Assembly: GCF_024172125.1 (NCBI RefSeq)
Contig: NZ_JAMZEA010000005.1
Location: 496,001 to 560,000 of the forward strand
DNA: 64,000 nt
Reading direction: 5' to 3'
Source: Actinomadura rupiterrae
Lineage (GTDB): Bacteria > Actinomycetota > Actinomycetes > Streptosporangiales > Streptosporangiaceae
The notes beneath the pieces are model-generated. The model ran no database searches. It was given only the letters and a program-made list of their open reading frames with translations, and was not told the DNA's origin. Below are positions 9,575 to 16,921 of the stretch, piece by piece; position 1 is the stretch's first letter, and every line of letters begins with the position of its first letter. The position numbers and the translations under genes were made by a program.

Positions 9575-9579
9575 TTCGC

Positions 9580-9905
9580 ATGCCGGTTGGTGCGCACCGC
9601 CCGGACCACTCGCCGCAGACGAGACCGACCACTGCCGCGGACGACGCCCACCCGCTCGGCGCACGCAGGACCGATCACTCGGCGCGGGTGACGATCGTCC
9701 ACTCAGCGCGCACGCTGCCCGACCGGTTGCCGTGCACGCGGTCCGACCGGTTGCCGCGCACGCCGGTCGGTGCGCACGCCGTCCGACCGGTTGCCGCGCA
9801 CGCCGGTCGGTGCGCACGCCGTCCGACCGGTTGGCGCGCACGCCGTCCGACCGGTTGGCGCGCACGCCGTCCGACCGGTTGGTGCGGACGATGGGCGGCT
9901 ACTTG
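9580..9905. repeat. Degenerate 24/40-bp tandem repeat next to the RDD gene
   Basis: GTCCGACCGGTTG begins at 9741, 9781, 9821, 9845 and 9869, giving spacings of 40, 40, 24 and 24 bp. Continuing the 24-bp register reaches 9893, which is the 3' end of the RDD gene; both share TTGGCGCG and the following GGACG. Upstream, 9580-9740 is a more decayed version (repeated GCGCACG and GACCG words). The array fills the convergent gap between the DUF4191 terminator and the RDD stop codon. Confidence 0.75.
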
Positions 9906-10387
9906 GCGCGGACGACGACGGTGTTGGCGGCGCGGTCGTGGAGGCCGCGGTAGTCGCGGTCCCAGATGAGGGCGGGGACGACCAGGACGAGCAGGAACGT
10001 CCGGACGAGGCCCCACAGGAAGCCGACCGGGCGGCCGTCCAGCCGGACGACGCGCAGGCCGCAGAGGCGCTTGCCGATGGTGACGCCGAGGGTGGCGGTG
10101 AGGAGCCAGACCATGGCGGCGAACACGCCGGTGTTGGCGATCGAGCGGGTCGCGGGGCTCCAGTGCAGCGCCTTGGCGAAAAGGGCGCCGACGAGCGCGG
10201 CGACGAGCAGGTCGACGAGCAGCGCGACGATCCGGCGCCCGTAGGTCGCGACGGCCCCGGGCCCCTCCTTGGGCAGCCCGAGCCGGGCCCCCGGGGTGCC
10301 GAGGTCGACCCCGGCGGACGCCGCGCCGCCGAGCCACGTCTGGGTCCACCGCGTGCCGGTGGCCTCCCGCTGCTTACCGCTTGCCAT
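9899..10387 (-). CDS. RDD-family membrane protein
   Basis: A 162-aa protein with an N-terminal cytoplasmic stretch of about 50 residues and then the RDD domain: YGRRIVALLVDLLVAALVGA (the Arg and Asp hallmark), a second helix near residues 85-105 with TIGKRLCGLRVVRLDGRPVG, and a third (LLVLVVPALIWDRDYRGLHD). RDD proteins are small membrane proteins of mostly unknown function, some linked to ion exchange. The M. tuberculosis equivalent (Rv2219A) also sits between the DUF4191 gene and glnA1. It is transcribed divergently from glnA. Confidence 0.88.
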   Translation of the reverse strand: MASGKQREATGTRWTQTWLGGAASAGVDLGTPGARLGLPKEGPGAVATYGRRIVALLVDLLVAALVGALFAKALHWSPATRSIANTGVFAAMVWLLTATLGVTIGKRLCGLRVVRLDGRPVGFLWGLVRTFLLVLVVPALIWDRDYRGLHDRAANTVVVRAK

Positions 10388-10476
10388 GCCCCTACGCTAT
10401 CCGGTCCCCGGAGCCGTCCGGATGCGGGTCGGCACGGGCGTTCTGACCGGATGTGACCGACATCACCGAGTGACGC

Positions 10477-10492
10477 TTAACACAGCTGAAAC
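10477..10492 (+). promoter_or_regulatory. Candidate GlnR box upstream of glnA
   Basis: TTAAC-ACAGCT-GAAAC fits the GlnR half-site pair (gTnAC-N6-GaAAC) and lies 70 bp before glnA. A second GTGAC (10453-10457) and a third (10470-10474) are nearby. Actinobacterial glnA is a known GlnR target; no binding is shown here. Confidence 0.45.
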
Positions 10493-10562
10493 ACATGGGA
10501 CATGGACGGGTAACGGCTCCCTGGGATGGTGCGGAAGCCAAGAGCGCCCCGAAGGAGGCTGA

Positions 10563-11987
10563 ATGTTCAGCAGCGCCAAAGAGGTCCTGGACTTTATCGA
10601 CCACGAGGGCGTCCGCTTCGTGGACTGCCGGTTCGTGGACCTGCCCGGCAAGATGCAGCACTTCACCTTCCCCGTGGAGAGCTTCGGGGAGGGCGTCTTC
10701 ACCGAGGGGCTGATGTTCGACGGCTCGTCGGTGCGCGGGTTCCAGGAGATCCACGAGTCCGACATGCTGCTGCTCCCCGACCCGGGGACGGCCGTGCTCG
10801 ACCCGTTCCGCCAGCACAAGACGCTCATCCTGAACTTCTTCGTGCACGACCCGCTCACCGGCGAGCCGTACAGCCGCGACCCGCGCAACGTCGCGAAGAA
10901 GGCGCAGGACTACCTGCGCGGCACCGGCCTCGCCGACACGTGCTACTTCGGCCCCGAGGCCGAGTTCTACATCTTCGACGACGTCCGGTTCGAGACCAAG
11001 CAGAACGCGGGCTACTACTACCTCGACTCGGTCGAGGGCGCGTGGAACACCGGCCGCGAGGAGGCCGAGGGCAACCTCGGCGCCAAGCCCCCGTACAAGG
11101 GCGGGTACTTCCCCGTCCCGCCGATGGACCACTACACCGACCTGCGGTCGGAGATGGTCGAGCAGCTGCTCCGGTCCGGCATCCACGTCGAGATGCAGCA
11201 CCACGAGGTCGGCACGGCGGGCCAGGCAGAGATCGACTTCCGCTTCGACACGCTGCTGAAGACCGCCGACAACCTGATGCTCTACAAGTACATCGTCAAG
11301 AACGTCGCGCGCGCCGCGGGCAAGACGGTGACCTTCATGCCGAAGCCCATCTTCGGCGACAACGGCTCGGGCATGCACTGCCACCAGTCGCTGTGGAAGG
11401 ACGGCTCGCCGCTGTTCTACGACGAGGTCGGCTACGCGGGCCTGTCCGACAACGCCCGCTACTACATCGGCGGCCTGCTCCGGCACGCGCCGTCCCTGCT
11501 GGCCTTCACCAACCCGACGGTGAACTCCTACCACCGCCTGGTGCCGGGCTTCGAGGCCCCGGTGAACCTGGTCTACTCGCAGCGCAACCGGTCCGCCTGC
11601 ATCCGCGTGCCGATCACCGGCTCGAACCCGAAGGCCAAGCGCATCGAGTTCCGCGTCCCGGACCCGTCCTGCAACCCGTACCTGGCCTTCTCCGCCATGC
11701 TGATGGCCGGCCTGGACGGCATCAAGAACAAGATCGAGCCGGCCGAGCCGGTGGACAAGGACCTCTACGAGCTCCCGCCGGAGGAGGCCCGCGCCATCCC
11801 GCAGGTCCCGGGCTCGCTGGAGGCCGTCCTGTCCGCCCTGGAATCCGACCACGACTACCTCCTGGAAGGCGGCGTCTTCACCCCGGACCTCATCGAGACC
11901 TACATCTCGATGAAGCACGACTTCGAGATCGACCCCATCCGCCTCCGCCCCCACCCCCACGAGTTCGAGCTCTACTACGACGTCTAA
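10563..11987 (+). CDS. glnA: Glutamine synthetase, type I-beta
   Basis: Makes glutamine from glutamate, ammonia and ATP; the main ammonium-assimilating enzyme. At 474 aa it has the normal GSI length. Motifs: [17 protein letters not shown] near the N-terminus, the metal/glutamate site [12 protein letters not shown], the ATP region [18 protein letters not shown], and [17 protein letters not shown]. The adenylylation loop [10 protein letters not shown] carries the modifiable tyrosine at residue 402, so this enzyme can be switched by GlnE, encoded 5 kb away. A ribosome site GAAGGAGG lies 6 bp before the ATG. Upstream sequence holds a candidate GlnR box. This is the GlnA1 equivalent. Confidence 0.98.
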   Translation: MFSSAKEVLDFIDHEGVRFVDCRFVDLPGKMQHFTFPVESFGEGVFTEGLMFDGSSVRGFQEIHESDMLLLPDPGTAVLDPFRQHKTLILNFFVHDPLTGEPYSRDPRNVAKKAQDYLRGTGLADTCYFGPEAEFYIFDDVRFETKQNAGYYYLDSVEGAWNTGREEAEGNLGAKPPYKGGYFPVPPMDHYTDLRSEMVEQLLRSGIHVEMQHHEVGTAGQAEIDFRFDTLLKTADNLMLYKYIVKNVARAAGKTVTFMPKPIFGDNGSGMHCHQSLWKDGSPLFYDEVGYAGLSDNARYYIGGLLRHAPSLLAFTNPTVNSYHRLVPGFEAPVNLVYSQRNRSACIRVPITGSNPKAKRIEFRVPDPSCNPYLAFSAMLMAGLDGIKNKIEPAEPVDKDLYELPPEEARAIPQVPGSLEAVLSALESDHDYLLEGGVFTPDLIETYISMKHDFEIDPIRLRPHPHEFELYYDV

Positions 11988-12180
11988 GAACCGCCCCACC
12001 CGTCCGGACCGGCGAGACCGATCCGACCGCTGAACCCGGGCTGGCCCGCCCGGCCGCTGGAACGGGCTGGCCTGCTGCCTGCCCGGCCGCTGGACGGCGA
12101 GACCCATCCGGCCACCGGAACGGCTTGGCCACCCGGCCGCCGGACGGCGAGGGCCGCCCGGCGCACGGGTCAGGGTGGTC
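11988..12180. repeat. Degenerate GC-rich repeats after glnA
   Basis: Variants of CCGGCCGCTGGAACGGgctgg and CCGGCCGCTGGACGGCGAGacc recur about five times, with a spacing of roughly 25-40 bp and no clean period. No open frame here looks genic. It fills most of the 304-bp gap before the OsmC gene. Confidence 0.55.
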
Positions 12181-12217
12181 GATCCGGGCGTTGAAGTGGC
12201 GTGGTTCGTCTGCTTGG

Positions 12218-12246
12218 AGCGCCCCCGGGAACTTCTCGGGGGCGCT
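12218..12246 (+). terminator. Hairpin between glnA and the OsmC gene
   Basis: AGCGCCCCCG pairs perfectly with CGGGGGCGCT across a 9-base loop. It lies 230 bp after glnA and 46 bp before the OsmC start, so it could end glnA transcription beyond the repeats. Confidence 0.65.
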
Positions 12247-12291
12247 TCGTGTTGGGATGGGACGGATATTGGAACGATCAAGGAGAACGCC

Positions 12292-12696
12292 ATGGCCGAG
12301 GTGCGGGTCGAGCGGACTGCGGACGGCGGGTTCGTCGGGACGAACGGGCGCGGTGCGTCCGTGGCGATCGGGAGCGGCGACGAGGACGGCGTGTTCACAC
12401 CGGTCGAGCTGCTGCTGACGGCGCTGGCCGGGTGCGAGCTGGTGACCGTGGAGCCGCTGACCGCCAAGCGCGGGCATCAGATGGTGCGCCTCGCCGCGGA
12501 CGTCAAGGCGGAGAAGATCGAGACCAGCAAGCTGGGCACGATCACCATCACGTACGACGTGGAGCTGCCCGAGGGCGACGAGAAGGCCGCCGAGGTGCTG
12601 CAGGCCGTCGCCAAGCGCGTGCACGAGAAGTACTGCACGGTCGGGAACGCCCTCAAGGAGCCGATGACCGTAGAGCAGATCGTCCCCGTCGACTGA
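12292..12696 (+). CDS. OsmC-family protein
   Basis: A 134-aa OsmC/Ohr-fold protein: FTPVELLLTALAGCELVTVE contains the first conserved cysteine in the AGC context, and EKYCTVGNALKEP carries the second. The two Cys form the peroxide-reducing pair in OsmC and Ohr peroxiredoxins, so reduction of organic or hydrogen peroxides is likely. It has an AAGGAG site 6 bp before the ATG. The region upstream resembles neither a known OxyR nor OhrR site. Confidence 0.88.
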   Translation: MAEVRVERTADGGFVGTNGRGASVAIGSGDEDGVFTPVELLLTALAGCELVTVEPLTAKRGHQMVRLAADVKAEKIETSKLGTITITYDVELPEGDEKAAEVLQAVAKRVHEKYCTVGNALKEPMTVEQIVPVD

Positions 12697-13006
12697 CCAA
12701 CCGCGGTGAGGCACCGGGGCAGGTTGCCACGCCGAGCCGCGGTGAGGCACCAGGTAGCAGCGCCTCCCCTCAGCTGAGGTGAGGCACTCAGCCGCGGTCA
12801 GACACCCAGCCGCCGTGAGACACCGAGCCGCCGTGAGGCGCCAGGCCCCGATGAGACACCGGGCCGAGGTGAAGCGCTGGGGTGAGTGTGTTCACTTGTG
12901 GTGGGTGAATGCTCACTTGTGGTGGGTGGGTGCTCGTTTGGGAGTGCGGACAGGTGGGGTGAGTGAACACTTGTTGGTTGTGAGTGTTCACTCACCCCGG
13001 GTGTGG
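12697..13006. repeat. Two families of degenerate tandem repeats in a convergent gap
   Basis: From 12700 to 12880 units around GAGCCGCCGTGAGACACC recur about seven times with a spacing near 23-25 bp. From 12885 to 13000 a different word, TGAGTGTTCACTTGTGGTGGG, recurs in direct and, near 12958-12995, inverted orientation (GTGAACACTTG..GTGAGTGTTCAC). The gap lies between the 3' ends of the OsmC and hydrolase genes. There are no unique spacers, so it is not a CRISPR array. Confidence 0.65.
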
Positions 13007-14644
13007 TCAGGTGCAGGTGGTGTTGGGGGGCGGGACCTTGCCGTCGAGGAAGTAGGAGTCGACGGCGTTCACGATGCAGCGGTCGCCGGTGAGGTAGGCG
13101 CCGTGGCCCTGGCCCTTGAGGGTGAGCAGGACGGCCCGGCCGCCGATCTCCCTGGTGAGCGCCGGGGCCCAGGCGTACGGGGTGGCCGGGTCGCCCTCGT
13201 TGCCGACGACGACGATGGGCGCGGCGGACGGCGCGGAGACCTCCTTCGCCGCGTCGTCCCCCTTGTACGGCCAGCCGCTGCAGCTCAGCAGGCCCCACGC
13301 GGCGGACGGCCCGAAGATAGGCGAGGCGTTGCGGAACCGGGGCAGCTCGCGCTTGACGTCCTGGACGGTGTAGCGCTCGGTGGTGTCGGCGCAGCTGATG
13401 GCCGTGTAGGCGGCCAGGAGGTTGGAGTAGTGCCCGTTCTCGTCGCGGCCGTTCTGAAGGTCGGCGAGCGTGAGCAAAAGGGTGCCGTCGCCCTTGGCCG
13501 CGCGGTCGAGCCCGGCCGCGAGGATCTTCCAGGACGTCTGGTCGTAGAGCGCCGCCGAGACGCCGGTCTCGCCGAGGGACTGGGTGAGCGGCCGCCGCTG
13601 CTGGGTGTTCACGGGGTGCGCGTCCAGGCCGTCCAGGAGTTTCTGGACGGACGCGACGACCGCGTTCTTGTCGGTACCCATCGGGCATTGCGCCCGGCCG
13701 AGGCCGGCGCAGTACGCGGCGAAGTTGCCCAGGGCGCGCTGGAACGCGGCGGACTGCTGCAGCGCGAGGTCGATCCCGCTGATCTTGGTGTCGACGGCGC
13801 CGTCCAGGACGGCCCGCCCGACGTTCCCGGGCAGCTGGTGGGCGTTGTTCGCGCCGAGCCAGGTGCCGTAGGAGATGCCGAAGTAGTGCAGCTTCGCGTC
13901 GCCCAGGACGGACCGGATGACGTCCATGTCGCGGGCCGCCGTCAATGTTCCAACGTGCGGAAGAAGTGTGCCGGAGTTGCTGGCGCAGCTCCGCACGTAG
14001 GCGGCATCCTCGTCGGTGAGGGCCTTCTCCTCGGACGCGTCGTCCGGGGTGGAGTCGGACGAGGTGAACTTGTCCAGGGCCCGGTCGTCCAGGCAGCGGA
14101 CGGCGGTGCTGCGGCCGACGCCGCGCGGGTCGAACCCGACCAGGTCGTAGCGCTTGCCGAGGTTCTGGAACTGGCCGGCGGCCTGGCCGAGGGTGTCGGT
14201 GCCGCTCGCGCCGGGGCCGCCGAAGTTGAACAGCAGGGAGCCGATGCGGTGGGCGGGGTCGGTCGCGGGGAAGCGGAGCAGGGCGAGGTCGACGGTTCCG
14301 CCGCCGGGGTGCGCGTAGTCGAGCGGCACCTTGATCTTGGCGCAGCTCGGCGCGCCCTTCTGGCCGCTGCTGGCGGGCGCGTCGGCGGGCATCCCGGTGC
14401 AGGGCGCCCAGGCCGGGCGCTGCCCGGTGATCGAGGCGGGCAGCGCGGCCGCGGTGCCGCCGCCGGACGGACTGGACGGGGACGGCATGGAACTCCCGGC
14501 GGAACTCCCCTCAGCGGACGAGGCGCGCCCGCTGCCGGACGGTGTAGCGGCGTCCTTCCCTCCCTTGCATCCGGACAGGCCGAAACCCGCCAGGACGAGG
14601 GTGATAACCGCCCCGGCCTGCCTCAGTGGCACCTTCTGCAACAT
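13007..14644 (-). CDS. Exported alpha/beta-hydrolase lipoprotein with TAP-like C-terminus
   Basis: A 545-aa secreted hydrolase of the tripeptidyl-aminopeptidase (SlpD/SlpE, mycobacterial CaeA/Hip1-like) family. It starts MLQKVPLRQAG, with a signal peptide ending in the lipobox LSGC (Cys27), then a Ser/Pro/Gly linker to about residue 70. The oxyanion segment is LLFNFGGPGASGTDTL. The nucleophile elbow is YFGISYGTWLGA, with Ser in GISYG. The acid is likely Asp in GDPATPYAWA and the His is in GQGHGAY, both in the TAP-like C-terminal domain. In M. tuberculosis two such genes (Rv2223c/Rv2224c) also neighbour glnA2 and panB. Likely acts on peptides or esters outside the membrane. Confidence 0.9.
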   Translation of the reverse strand: MLQKVPLRQAGAVITLVLAGFGLSGCKGGKDAATPSGSGRASSAEGSSAGSSMPSPSSPSGGGTAAALPASITGQRPAWAPCTGMPADAPASSGQKGAPSCAKIKVPLDYAHPGGGTVDLALLRFPATDPAHRIGSLLFNFGGPGASGTDTLGQAAGQFQNLGKRYDLVGFDPRGVGRSTAVRCLDDRALDKFTSSDSTPDDASEEKALTDEDAAYVRSCASNSGTLLPHVGTLTAARDMDVIRSVLGDAKLHYFGISYGTWLGANNAHQLPGNVGRAVLDGAVDTKISGIDLALQQSAAFQRALGNFAAYCAGLGRAQCPMGTDKNAVVASVQKLLDGLDAHPVNTQQRRPLTQSLGETGVSAALYDQTSWKILAAGLDRAAKGDGTLLLTLADLQNGRDENGHYSNLLAAYTAISCADTTERYTVQDVKRELPRFRNASPIFGPSAAWGLLSCSGWPYKGDDAAKEVSAPSAAPIVVVGNEGDPATPYAWAPALTREIGGRAVLLTLKGQGHGAYLTGDRCIVNAVDSYFLDGKVPPPNTTCT

Positions 14645-14860
14645 TCGTCCCCCCAGTGGTTCCGCGGGGGGCGATCCATGATCTACCCCTGGGCTCCTAT
14701 GCTGACTCCCGATCAGGTCGAGTTCGCGCCGCCTGCGGGTGCCAGGGCCCCTCACCCTGAAGTCCGGAATCGCCCGCCGGGACGTACTACTCAAGGCTGA
14801 GATGAAGACCATTCGTCGCGGTGATCTCAAACAGGTGGCCGCGCGGCAAAGATAGGTAGC

Positions 14861-15823
14861 ATGGCCCAAACCGCCCCAGCAGCTCCCCGCGGCCAGACCG
14901 AGGAGGCCGCCGCCCCGACCGGGCGCGTGCCCAGGCCGCGCCGGGACACGGCGGAAACCCCTCCGTCCGCCGGCCGCCTCACCCGGTTCGCGCGCGTCCT
15001 GCGCACCGGCTACTCCACCGCGCCCCCGCTCTGGCGCGAGTTCGTGCTGATCGCCCTGTTCTACTCGGCCTACACGCTGACCCGCATCGTCCTCACCCAG
15101 GACGGCACGGGCCCGGCGTTCCAGCACGCGCACGACATCCTCAATCTGGAGCGGACGCTCGGCATAGACATGGAGCTCGACCTCAACCGGTGGCTGCTGG
15201 ACGTCCACTGGCTGGCCAAGGCCGCGAACCTGTTCTACGCGAGCATGCACTTCGTGGTGACGCTGAGCCTGGTGGTCTGGCTGTACCGGTACCGGCCGTC
15301 GGAGTACCGGTGGCTGCGCGCGGCGGTGATGATCGCGACCGGGCTGGCGCTGATCGGATTCTGGCTGTACCCGCTGGCCCCGCCGCGCTTCCTCGGCGGC
15401 GCCGGGTTCGTCGACCCGGTGACCGCGCTGCACACCTTCGGCCTGTACTCCGGCGACTCCGCGGGCACGATGACCAACCAGTACGCGGCGATGCCGTCGA
15501 TGCACGCGGGCTGGTCGCTCTGGTGCGGGTTCGTCCTGGTCCGGCTGGGCACGCAGAAGTGGGTCAAGGCGCTCGGCGTGGTCTACCCGGTCACCACCGT
15601 GCTGGTGATCCTCTCGACCGCGAACCACTACATCCTGGACGCGGTGATCGGGATCGCGCTCATCGTGGGCTCGCTCGCCGTGTCCTGGGTGCTGTACCGG
15701 CGGACGCCGGAGGTCCTGGTCCGGGCCCGCGCGCGGGTGGGGTCCAGGGTGCGAACGGGTCGAACGAGGGTAATGGTTCGACTTCGGACGGTGGCCGGTG
15801 CCGGGTCCGCGGATCGTGTCTGA
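14861..15823 (+). CDS. PAP2-superfamily membrane enzyme (inositolphosphotransferase-like), first copy
   Basis: A 320-aa protein with a charged N-terminus of about 60 residues and six or so membrane helices. Phosphatase-superfamily motifs are in the Aur1/Ipt1-like form (PAP2_3): NQYAAMPSMHAGWSLWCG with the catalytic His after MPSM, and TANHYILDAVIG with the second His and Asp (HxxxD). LERTLGIDMELDLNRWLL is also characteristic. Such enzymes move phospho-headgroups between lipids on the outer face of the membrane; in actinobacteria the substrate is mostly unknown. The C-terminus ends in Arg-rich repeats. A second homologue follows after 12 bp. Confidence 0.85.
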   Translation: MAQTAPAAPRGQTEEAAAPTGRVPRPRRDTAETPPSAGRLTRFARVLRTGYSTAPPLWREFVLIALFYSAYTLTRIVLTQDGTGPAFQHAHDILNLERTLGIDMELDLNRWLLDVHWLAKAANLFYASMHFVVTLSLVVWLYRYRPSEYRWLRAAVMIATGLALIGFWLYPLAPPRFLGGAGFVDPVTALHTFGLYSGDSAGTMTNQYAAMPSMHAGWSLWCGFVLVRLGTQKWVKALGVVYPVTTVLVILSTANHYILDAVIGIALIVGSLAVSWVLYRRTPEVLVRARARVGSRVRTGRTRVMVRLRTVAGAGSADRV

Positions 15824-15835
15824 GATGCTGGGATC

Positions 15836-16633
15836 ATGGCCAGGACGGCGGACCGAGCGGGGACCGGACCGGGCCCGGCCCGGCCGGGCGGCCCGGCGGG
15901 GACGGTCGCCAGGCCGCGCCTGTGGTCCGAGCTCGCGATCGTCCTGATCTGCTACTTCGCCTACGAGTTCATCCGCAACCTGGTGCCGACCGAGCGGGCG
16001 CTGGCGCTCCAGCACGGCCACGACCTGCTGAACGCCGAGACCAAGATCGGCTTCGACGTCGAGTACTCGCTGAACCGGCTGTTCGTCGACCACGCGTGGA
16101 TCGCGGTCCCGGCGAACTACTTCTACTCGACGATGCACTTCATCATGACCATCGGCGTCCTGGTGTGGCTGTACTGGCGACATCCCGAGGCCTACCGGGT
16201 GAGCCGCAGCGCGCTGTTCATCATGACGCTGATCGGCCTGGCCGGCTTCTGGCTGTACCCGCTGGCCCCGCCACGCATGCTGGCGGGCTTCAACGACACC
16301 GTGATCAGCTTCCACACGTGGGGCATCTACGACTCCGGGCCTACCGCATCGGTGTCGAACCAGTACGCGGCGATGCCGTCCATGCACACCGCCTGGTCGA
16401 TGTGGTGCGCGGCCTCCATCATCCTGATCACCCGGCGCCGCTGGGCCGTCGTCCTGGCCGCGCTCTACCCGGTCGCCACGGTCCTGGTGATCATGGGCAC
16501 CGCCAACCACTACCTCCTGGACGCCGTGGGCGGCGCGACGGCCTGCGCGCTCGGCCTCGTCCTCGCCTACGGCGGCGCCCGCGTCCTGGTCCTCTGGTTC
16601 CGCCGCTCCCCCGGCCGAGAAGCCTGCGGCTAA
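15836..16633 (+). CDS. PAP2-superfamily membrane enzyme, second tandem copy
   Basis: A 265-aa paralogue of the preceding gene. It keeps every core motif: NAETKIGFDVEYSLNRLFVD, GLAGFWLYPLAPPRMLAG, NQYAAMPSMHTAWSMWC with catalytic His, and TANHYLLDAVGG with His and Asp. It differs by a much shorter N-terminus and lacks the Arg-rich tail. The 12-bp spacing indicates an operon, and the pair probably arose by duplication. Two enzymes with intact active sites suggest distinct donor or acceptor lipids, or a heteromeric enzyme (inference). Confidence 0.85.
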   Translation: MARTADRAGTGPGPARPGGPAGTVARPRLWSELAIVLICYFAYEFIRNLVPTERALALQHGHDLLNAETKIGFDVEYSLNRLFVDHAWIAVPANYFYSTMHFIMTIGVLVWLYWRHPEAYRVSRSALFIMTLIGLAGFWLYPLAPPRMLAGFNDTVISFHTWGIYDSGPTASVSNQYAAMPSMHTAWSMWCAASIILITRRRWAVVLAALYPVATVLVIMGTANHYLLDAVGGATACALGLVLAYGGARVLVLWFRRSPGREACG

Positions 16634-16921
16634 CCCCTGCCTGCACCCGCAGCCCACCCTGGCGCCAGCACGCCGCACACACCCCGGCGCCAGCGCGACG
16701 GCCATGCCCTGGCATCAGCGCGTCTGTGCGCGCCCTGGCGTTCGCGCCGGACGCGTCCTGGCGTTAGCCCGCTGCGCTGTACGCGCCCCGGCGCCAGCGC
16801 GACGGACGCGTCCTGGCTCAGCGGGGCGTGGGCGACACGGGGTTTGCGCGTCGGGTGCGCCCGGGTGTCAGCGCGTCCGGGCGCGGCCGGGCTCGGACGT
16901 AGTGGGCGCGCCTGTTTGGGG
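16634..16921. repeat. Degenerate repeats between the PAP2 gene and glnE 3' ends
   Basis: Words such as CCTGGCGTCAGCGCG, CCCGGCGCCAGCGCGACGG and GGACGCGTCCTGGC recur about eight times over 240 bp with a spacing near 30 bp. The convergent gap contains no convincing hairpin terminator or gene. Confidence 0.55.

Noticed and set aside
9740-9900. CRISPR-like array (regular 24/40-bp repeats)
   Set aside because: Units are contiguous or overlap, with no unique spacers and no cas genes; the pattern is a degenerate tandem repeat linked to a gene end.
12700-13000. Second possible CRISPR or origin-like iteron array
   Set aside because: Repeats are degenerate, two unrelated families, no spacers, no replication gene nearby and a convergent-gene context.
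12779-14800. Long plus-strand frame over the exported hydrolase
   Set aside because: Antisense shadow caused by high GC; no recognisable domain, while the minus strand has lipobox, nucleophile elbow and TAP domain.
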